Positions 58,334 to 64,000 of a stretch of 64,000 bases of DNA are shown piece after piece. The notes beneath the pieces were generated by a model. It was not told the origin of the DNA and ran no database searches. It saw nothing but the letters and a program-made list of their open reading frames with translations. The DNA is from JBFXJF01 sp050175155 (GTDB lineage: Bacteria; Bacillota; Bacilli; Tepidibacillales; Tepidibacillaceae), in contig JBFXJF010000011.1 of NCBI GenBank assembly GCA_050175155.1, forward strand, positions 8,949-72,948, read 5' to 3'. Position numbers and translations under genes: made by a program. Numbering within the stretch: the stretch's first letter is position 1; every line of letters begins with the position of its first letter.

Positions 58334-59047
58334 ATGGAAAGACTTCAGAAGATTATTTCACAAGCAGGTATCACCTCTAGGAGAAAAGCTGAACAATTAA
58401 TATTAGAAGGAAAAGTTACTGTTAATGGAGAAATAGTAAAAGAGTTAGGAGTGAAAAGCGATCCTGGAAAAGATGATATCCGTATTAATGGTGAGCAAAT
58501 CTTTATCGATAAAGAAAGAATTGTTATAATATTTAATAAACCTACAAAAGTAATTACAAGCATGAATGATCCACAGAATAGGAAGAAGGTTATCGATTTT
58601 ATTAATATTAGTGAGAGGGTTTATCCAGTTGGTAGATTGGACTTTGAAACTGAAGGGCTGCTGGTATTAACGAATGATGGGGATTTAGCATATCGACTAA
58701 TGCACCCTAAGTATGGTATCGAAAAAACATATGAAGTAATTGTGAATAGCGTACCGAACGAGAATGATATTAATAAATTAAGAACTGGGATTATGTTAAA
58801 GGATGGTATAACATTACCTGCAAAGGTTAGAATTGTTGAGCGTTTGTCAGATAGAAGGACAAAATTAAGTATTACTATTCACGAAGGAAGAAATCGTCAA
58901 GTTAGAAAGATGTGCAAAGCCGTTAATCTGGAGATTGAATCATTAAAGAGGATAAGCTATGGATTTTTAACATTAGATGGACTAGCTGTTGGTGAATATC
59001 GTTTTTTGTCAAACAAAGAGATTGAAAAACTAAAAAACTTTATATGA
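58334..59047 (+). CDS. rluB: Ribosomal large-subunit pseudouridine synthase B family
   Basis: An S4 domain (RLQKIISQAGITSRRKAEQLILEGKVTVNG) precedes a RsuA/RluB-type pseudouridine synthase. The catalytic Asp is in YPVGRLDFETEGLLVLTNDGDLAYRL and RxIRKM-type ending NRQVRKMCKAV. 237 residues. The ATG at 58334 follows AAAGTGGGTG; the GTG at 58325 lies in that site. 23S rRNA target inferred from the spmB-rluB-res context of Bacillus. Confidence 0.93.
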   Translation: MERLQKIISQAGITSRRKAEQLILEGKVTVNGEIVKELGVKSDPGKDDIRINGEQIFIDKERIVIIFNKPTKVITSMNDPQNRKKVIDFINISERVYPVGRLDFETEGLLVLTNDGDLAYRLMHPKYGIEKTYEVIVNSVPNENDINKLRTGIMLKDGITLPAKVRIVERLSDRRTKLSITIHEGRNRQVRKMCKAVNLEIESLKRISYGFLTLDGLAVGEYRFLSNKEIEKLKNFI

Positions 59048-59087
59048 ACTAATTCTATATTATAAGGATTACATAAGAGGTGAAGCG

Positions 59088-59810
59088 ATGGATACGTTGA
59101 GTAATTATCACATTTTGATTGTTGATGATGAGAGTCGAATTCGTAGATTATTAAAAATGTATTTAGAAAGGGAAGGTTTTACTATTGATGAGGCGGGCGA
59201 TGGTGTAACTGCACTACAAAAGGCCTTAGAAAATAATTATAATTTAATCCTACTTGATTTAATGTTACCTGAAATGGATGGCATAAAAGTATGTGAAAAA
59301 ATTAGGGAAGTAAAATCTACGCCGATAATAATGCTTACTGCCAAAGGTGAAGAAATAAATAGAGTACAAGGATTTGAAGTAGGGGCTGATGATTACGTTG
59401 TCAAACCTTTTAGTCCAAGGGAAGTTATCTATCGTGTAAAGGCTATTTTAAAAAGGGCTTCTGCTACTGCTTACTTAACTACGGAAAGCAATAAGTCAAA
59501 CTATATTGTAGTTTTTGATAATCTTATTATCGATAATGATGCGCATAGGGTTACAGTTGATGGAGAAGAAGTGAATTTAACCCCTAAGGAATACGAATTA
59601 TTATTATATCTTGCTAATTCTCCTGATAAAGTTTTCAGTCGTGAAGAATTATTAAAGAATGTTTGGAATTATGTGTTTTTTGGGGATTTAAGAACTGTTG
59701 ACACACATATTAAGAGATTAAGGGAAAAGATAAATAGTATTTCCCCTAAGGCAGCTAAAATGATAACTACAGTATGGGGCGTAGGTTATAAGTTTGGGGT
59801 GCATAAGTGA
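59088..59810 (+). CDS. resD: OmpR-type response regulator (ResD-like)
   Basis: The receiver domain has ILIVDDESRIRRLLKMYLEREG, phospho-acceptor Asp57 in LILLDLMLPEMDG, IIMLTAKGEE and DDYVVKPFSPRE. The C-terminal winged helix shows VNLTPKEYELLLYLANSPDKVFSREELLKNVWNY (in parts) and TVDTHIKRLREKI. 240 residues. Gene order rluB-RR-HK matches ResDE of Bacillus, but the cytochrome-maturation genes resABC are missing, so targets may differ. Confidence 0.85.
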   Translation: MDTLSNYHILIVDDESRIRRLLKMYLEREGFTIDEAGDGVTALQKALENNYNLILLDLMLPEMDGIKVCEKIREVKSTPIIMLTAKGEEINRVQGFEVGADDYVVKPFSPREVIYRVKAILKRASATAYLTTESNKSNYIVVFDNLIIDNDAHRVTVDGEEVNLTPKEYELLLYLANSPDKVFSREELLKNVWNYVFFGDLRTVDTHIKRLREKINSISPKAAKMITTVWGVGYKFGVHK

Positions 59811-61553
59811 GTGATCTTTCGTAGCGTAGTTGGGAAACTATGGGTTACTATTATTGCAATAGTTTCTATTCTATTTTTGATATTAAGTTTTTTTATTTAT
59901 AGATATTTTGAAGAACATTATTTTACTGCCCAATCTAGTTATTTATCTAATTTGGGAACTCAATTGTCTGTAGTCTTAGATGACAATCCTAATTTATCAC
60001 ATACAATAGATGTTATAGATAAAATAATAACAGCGTATGAAACAGAGGTAGAGGTTGCGAATATTGATAAAAATGGTAATTTAGTAGTTTTAGATTCTAA
60101 TTTTACCGAAGAGGAAATTGAATTAATAACTAAAGATATTGGTAAAATTGTAAGAATTACCAATATCTCATATTCAAATATTTTTAAAAACTTAAAAAAT
60201 AACTATGATTATATAACCTTGGCTTATCCGATTTATAATTATGGTGAGATGACAAATGTACTTATATTTTATCAATCATTAAATACAATTCATGTTTTAA
60301 CGAATGACTTGAGAAAAATTCTGTTAATATTTGTTGGTGCTGCTAGTATTATAACAACACTTTTTTCTTTTTATTTATCATATAAAATCACTTCACCAAT
60401 TAGGCAAATGCAAAAAGCTGCTGTACAGTTTGCTAATGGTGATTTTAAAACAAGAGTAAATATTCGAACATCTGATGAAATTGGTGATTTGGCTTTGAAC
60501 TTCAATCAGATGGCTGGTCAATTAGATGAAACAATGTTGGCACTGTCAACCGAAAAAGAGAAACTATCCAACGTGTTAAAAAGTATGGCAGATGGAGTAA
60601 TTACATTAAATATTCAAGGCGAAATTATTATGACAAATCCACCGGCCGAAAATTTCTTGCTTTGGGATAAAAATACTCCAGAGTTTTTAGCAAAGATGTT
60701 AAAAATTGTACTTGAGAATAGAACAAATGCTAAGGAAGATATTAGTTTAAATGGCAGAATATTTTACGTAACAATGACTCCTTTATTTATAGATAATATA
60801 ATAAGTGGTGCCGTTACTCTACTAAGGGAAGTTACATATGAACGTAAATTGAATAAACTACGTCAGGATTTTATTGCTAATGTATCACATGAATTAAGGA
60901 CCCCAATCTCTATGATACAGGGTTATAGTGAGGCTATTCTCGATGGAATAGTTTATACTTGTGAAGATACTAAAGAGTTAACCAATATTATATACGATGA
61001 GTCTTTACGTATAGGGAGATTGGTTAGTGATTTATTAGATCTTGCTGGTATGGAATCGGAGGTAACCCAATTACAATACAGTCAAGAAGATGTCAATAAA
61101 TTAATTATAAGAGTGATAAGAAAGTTTTCAGTAATAGCTAATGAACATAATATTTCTTTAATAAATGAGTATGATTCCAGTATGGAAGGATTATTTGTTG
61201 AAATTGACTTAGATAGAATAGAACAAGTTTTGACGAACTTAATTGATAATGCGATTAGATATACTAAACAGGGTGGTTTAATTTCTATAAGAACTAAATT
61301 AAAGGCTAAAAATAAATTTTTAATTGAAGTTAAAGATTCGGGAGAAGGTATTCCAGAGGAAGATATTCCTTTTGTTTTTGAACGTTTTTATAAGGTTGAC
61401 AAAGCTCGAACGAGGGGACATTCTGGTACGGGATTAGGGTTATCAATTGTAAAGAATATTGTTTTATCCCACCAAGGTGATATATCCGTAACTAGCAAGG
61501 TTGGAGTAGGTACTACATTCTCTTTGTTATTACCGATAACAAAAAAATCTTAA
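59811..61553 (+). CDS. resE: Sensor histidine kinase (ResE-like)
   Basis: A 580-residue membrane kinase. Helices at about residues 10-30 and 167-190 enclose an extracytoplasmic sensor domain. Then come HAMP (to about 245), a PAS-like domain (250-345), HisKA with His360 in FIANVSHELRTPISMIQGYSEA, and an ATPase domain with NLIDNAIRYT, VKDSGEGIPEED and HSGTGLGLSIVK. GTG directly after the resD stop, with GGGGTG 8 bases upstream. The signal is unknown; a redox or envelope cue is plausible. Confidence 0.87.
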   Translation: MIFRSVVGKLWVTIIAIVSILFLILSFFIYRYFEEHYFTAQSSYLSNLGTQLSVVLDDNPNLSHTIDVIDKIITAYETEVEVANIDKNGNLVVLDSNFTEEEIELITKDIGKIVRITNISYSNIFKNLKNNYDYITLAYPIYNYGEMTNVLIFYQSLNTIHVLTNDLRKILLIFVGAASIITTLFSFYLSYKITSPIRQMQKAAVQFANGDFKTRVNIRTSDEIGDLALNFNQMAGQLDETMLALSTEKEKLSNVLKSMADGVITLNIQGEIIMTNPPAENFLLWDKNTPEFLAKMLKIVLENRTNAKEDISLNGRIFYVTMTPLFIDNIISGAVTLLREVTYERKLNKLRQDFIANVSHELRTPISMIQGYSEAILDGIVYTCEDTKELTNIIYDESLRIGRLVSDLLDLAGMESEVTQLQYSQEDVNKLIIRVIRKFSVIANEHNISLINEYDSSMEGLFVEIDLDRIEQVLTNLIDNAIRYTKQGGLISIRTKLKAKNKFLIEVKDSGEGIPEEDIPFVFERFYKVDKARTRGHSGTGLGLSIVKNIVLSHQGDISVTSKVGVGTTFSLLLPITKKS

Positions 61554-61793
61554 TAAATTTTACTTCTTCTAAATGGGCTTCGGATGGATATGAATATTCA
61601 TTTGAAGCTTATGAAATGTTTAGAATATTTTATTGTAAATAACATTACTCTATGCTAAAATAACATATAAAATTTTGAAAGTTGACTACTATTTGCTTTT
61701 AATATGTTTGAAAAAGCTATAGTAGTTAATAATGAAATTTACCAATTAATATAAGGGTAGATTCATTAAAAAATGAGGAGGCATATTTATTAG

Positions 61794-63854
61794 ATGGAAA
61801 CAACAACGTTAGTCTGGTTAGCTTTTTTTGCAGGACTTATATCTATTGTAACTGCGGGTGTTTTTCTAGCTATTGTTCTAAGAGAAAGCATGGGTACTCC
61901 AAAGATGAGGGAGATATCTGACGCAATTTTTGAAGGTGCTATGGCATTTTTGAATAGACAATACAAAACACTACTACCAATAGTAGTATTAATCGCAATA
62001 GTTTTATTTTTTGTAGATCCTTCGCTTTTTGCACATGGTGCAGAAGGAACTGGAGAAATTCCAAAAACAGCTTTATCAATTTCTTTTTTAGTTGGTGCAT
62101 TTTTCTCAGCTTTGGCAGGCTATTTTGGAATGATAAGTACTACAAAATCAAATGCTCGTACAACAAATGCTGCAATTACAAGCCTAGGTAAAGCTTTAAC
62201 TGTTGCTTTTCGTGCTGGCGCGGTTATGGGTCTGTCCGTTGCAGGTTTAGCTTTATTAGGTGTTTCAGGTTTATATTTAATTTATGATAATGCTTCTGTA
62301 ATCAATAGTTTTGCATTTGGTGCGAGTACTGTTGCGCTATTTGCTAGGATTGGTGGAGGTATTTATACTAAAGCTGCCGATATCGGTGCTGACCTTGTTG
62401 GTAAAATAGAAGCTGGTATTCCAGAAGATGATCCACGTAATCCCGCTGTTATCGCTGATAATGTTGGAGATAATGTTGGAGATACTGCTGGTATGGGAGC
62501 CGACTTATTTGAATCTTACGCAGCTACCTCGATTGCTGCAATGATTATAGGGAACATTCTTTTTGGTATCGAAGGAGTTATATTTCCTTTATTAGTTGGT
62601 GCGGTTGGAATTTTTGCTGCAATTATTAGTACATTCTTTGTAAGGCTGAATAATGACGATGGAAATCCTCAGATGGCACTTAACTTCGGGCTATGGGGAA
62701 CAAATATTATAACAGCAATAGGATCATATTTTGTTGCCGTTAGTTTGTTTGATGATAAAGCATTAGGCATTTGGCTAGCATTGTTGTTTGGTTTCTTTAC
62801 AAATGTAGCTATCGGTTACATTACAGAAATTTATACATCTTATCATCATAAAGCGGTTAAGGAAATTGCGGAAGCATCTTTAACTGGTCCAGCTACAAAT
62901 ATTATTAAAGGTCTAGCTGTTGGAATGAAAAGTACAGCTGCACCAATGTTAGTAATAGTTCTTGCGATTGGTGGTTCTTACTATGTTGCGGAACAATTTG
63001 CAGGAGTTGGGTTTGGAATTTATGGTATAGCAATGGCTGCGATGGGAATGTTATCAACTGCAGGAATGGTAGTTGCAATTGATTCTTTTGGACCTGTTGC
63101 TGATAATGCTGGAGGTATTGCGGAAATGGCTGGACTAGGTCCAGAGGTTCGAAAAAACACTGATAAATTAGATGCTGTAGGAAATACAACTGCTGCTGTT
63201 GCAAAAGGTTTTGCGATTGGTTCAGCTGCTTTGACTGCTATGGCATTATTTACAGCATATGCTTCATCGGCTGGATTATCTGATATTGGTATCAACTTAC
63301 TTGATCCAGTAGTTATTGTTGGTTTATTTATTGGTGCTGCTGTTCCGTTTTTAGTTGCATCAAGAGCTATGGATGCCGTAGGTAGAGCTGCAGCGAAAAT
63401 GATTGAAGAGGTAAGAAGACAATTCAGAGAGATACCTGGCTTAATGGAGGGAACTGGTAAACCCGATTATGCGAAATGTGTAGATATAAGCACAAAGGCT
63501 GCTATTAAAGAGATGATAGTTCCAGGAGTAATAGCTATAGGTACACCAATCGCTGTAGGGTTCACTTTAGGACCAATAGCATTAGGAGCAACTTTAGCTG
63601 GGGCTACTGCTACAGGAGTATTGCTTGCGATTTTTATGTCTAACGCAGGTGGAGCTTGGGATAATGCAAAGAAATATATTGAGACAGGTGTTTATGGTGG
63701 AAAAGGTACAGATGCTCATCAAGCAGCAGTTATTGGAGATACAGTTGGTGATCCTTTTAAAGATACAGCAGGACCAGCAATGAATCCATTAATTAAGGTT
63801 ATGGGGACTATATCATTGATAATCGCTCCGATAGTTTCTCAACTTTTCATGTAA
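61794..63854 (+). CDS. hppA: Membrane-bound proton/sodium-translocating pyrophosphatase, K+-dependent type
   Basis: A 686-residue protein with about 16 membrane helices that couples PPi hydrolysis to ion export. Substrate motifs: GGGIYTKAADIGADLVGKIEAGIPEDDPRNPAVIADNVGDNVGD (in parts), DNAGGIAEMAGL and GDTVGDPFKDTAGPAMNPLIK. GNTTAAVAKGF has Ala where K+-independent enzymes have Lys (GNTTKA), so K+ dependence is indicated. H+ versus Na+ pumping cannot be settled. GAGGAGG upstream of ATG. Saves the energy of PPi made by AcsA and other ligases. Confidence 0.95.
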   Translation: METTTLVWLAFFAGLISIVTAGVFLAIVLRESMGTPKMREISDAIFEGAMAFLNRQYKTLLPIVVLIAIVLFFVDPSLFAHGAEGTGEIPKTALSISFLVGAFFSALAGYFGMISTTKSNARTTNAAITSLGKALTVAFRAGAVMGLSVAGLALLGVSGLYLIYDNASVINSFAFGASTVALFARIGGGIYTKAADIGADLVGKIEAGIPEDDPRNPAVIADNVGDNVGDTAGMGADLFESYAATSIAAMIIGNILFGIEGVIFPLLVGAVGIFAAIISTFFVRLNNDDGNPQMALNFGLWGTNIITAIGSYFVAVSLFDDKALGIWLALLFGFFTNVAIGYITEIYTSYHHKAVKEIAEASLTGPATNIIKGLAVGMKSTAAPMLVIVLAIGGSYYVAEQFAGVGFGIYGIAMAAMGMLSTAGMVVAIDSFGPVADNAGGIAEMAGLGPEVRKNTDKLDAVGNTTAAVAKGFAIGSAALTAMALFTAYASSAGLSDIGINLLDPVVIVGLFIGAAVPFLVASRAMDAVGRAAAKMIEEVRRQFREIPGLMEGTGKPDYAKCVDISTKAAIKEMIVPGVIAIGTPIAVGFTLGPIALGATLAGATATGVLLAIFMSNAGGAWDNAKKYIETGVYGGKGTDAHQAAVIGDTVGDPFKDTAGPAMNPLIKVMGTISLIIAPIVSQLFM

Positions 63855-63885
63855 TATAATTAAGAAAGTTTTTTGGTTCTATAAT

Positions 63886-63934
63886 AAATGTTGGGGTATT
63901 GGAAAAATACAATGCTCTAACATTTTATTTTTTT
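63886..63934 (+). terminator. Terminator after hppA
   Basis: AAATGTTGGGGTATT (63886-63900) pairs with AATGCTCTAACATTT (63911-63925), using several G-T pairs, followed by TATTTTTTTT. The rest of the window beyond it shows nothing recognisable. Confidence 0.8.
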
Positions 63935-64000
63935 GCAAAAAAATATAGAGCAAAAGTAAAATCTCTTATAAAATGAAGTCACAACACAAACATTTTAGGA

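Noticed and set aside
61575..61670. Small + strand reading frame of ~24 codons after the histidine kinase
   Set aside because: No ribosome binding site and no recognisable product.
1..64000. CRISPR arrays, tRNA or rRNA genes, insertion sequences, prophage genes
   Set aside because: No regularly spaced repeats, no tRNA- or rRNA-like sequences, no transposase or phage proteins were seen; the only integrase-type gene is XerD.

Overview
The window is about 64 kb of AT-rich, densely packed chromosome, read almost entirely on the + strand, from an endospore-forming, fermentative member of the Firmicutes (class Clostridia in the broad sense). Support for this: complete spoIIIAA-AH, spoIVB, spo0A, spoIIM, dacF/spoIIAA-AB-sigF, spoVAC-D-E-EA-F, ytfJ (gerW) and dacB-spmA-spmB loci; frequent TTG and GTG starts behind strong AGGAGG-type ribosome binding sites; ferredoxin-linked 2-oxoacid oxidoreductase genes; and a membrane pyrophosphatase with the K+-dependent motif. 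No tRNA, rRNA, CRISPR array, prophage or intact insertion sequence was seen. A protein-fermenting anaerobe, possibly alkaliphilic or thermophilic, would fit, but the species cannot be fixed from the sequence.

Layout. 1-6.9 kb: end of a Xaa-Pro peptidase, efp, a convergent CD1247-N-type gene, then the eight-gene spoIIIA operon. 7-10 kb: accB-accC and an Asp23/AmaP/DUF2273 envelope-stress cluster. 10.1-20.3 kb: nusB-folD-xseA-xseB-ispA, then a ~600-nt structured noncoding RNA with its own promoter that I identify as OLE RNA, then oapA-dxs-tlyA-argR-recN. 20.4-22.8 kb: spoIVB and spo0A. 22.8-26.1 kb: a SteA/SteB-like pair with a family 2 glycosyltransferase and a MraY/WecA-like transferase. 26.1-36.4 kb: branched-chain amino-acid catabolism (ptb, bcd, a P-loop protein, a four-gene ketoacid:ferredoxin oxidoreductase, lpdA, an M20 peptidase, acsA). 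36.5-44.6 kb: DUF3866, a hidden mciZ-like gene on the - strand, nudF, spoIIM, fur, ald, xerD, deoB, pdp. 44.7-58.3 kb: dacF, spoIIA operon, spoVA operon, lysA, scpAB, DUF2953-ytfJ, dacB-spmAB. 58.3-63.9 kb: rluB, a ResDE-like two-component pair, and the pyrophosphatase.

How it works together. Spo0A activates the spoIIA operon through 0A boxes and a sigma-H-type promoter; SigF then starts the forespore programme. The SpoIIIA channel, SpoIVB, SpoIIM, SpoVA and DacB/SpmAB carry out engulfment, sigma-K checkpoint signalling, dipicolinate uptake and cortex maturation. Sigma-E-like promoters are visible before spoIIIA, spoIIM, dacB and the mciZ-like ORF, and a sigma-G-like promoter before spoVA. 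In metabolism, Bcd deaminates Val/Leu/Ile, the VOR complex makes branched acyl-CoA and reduced ferredoxin, Ptb and AcsA connect acyl-CoA to energy conservation, and Ald handles alanine.

Most noteworthy are (i) the OLE RNA/OapA ribonucleoprotein locus in its classic ispA-OLE-oapA-dxs setting, (ii) an unannotated 57-codon MciZ-like FtsZ-inhibitor gene opposite nudF with a sigma-E-like promoter, and (iii) a 130-140-bp inverted-repeat element after bcd, with a third repeat copy that would allow alternative RNA folds. Identifications come from reading the sequence and from family knowledge; no database search was run.
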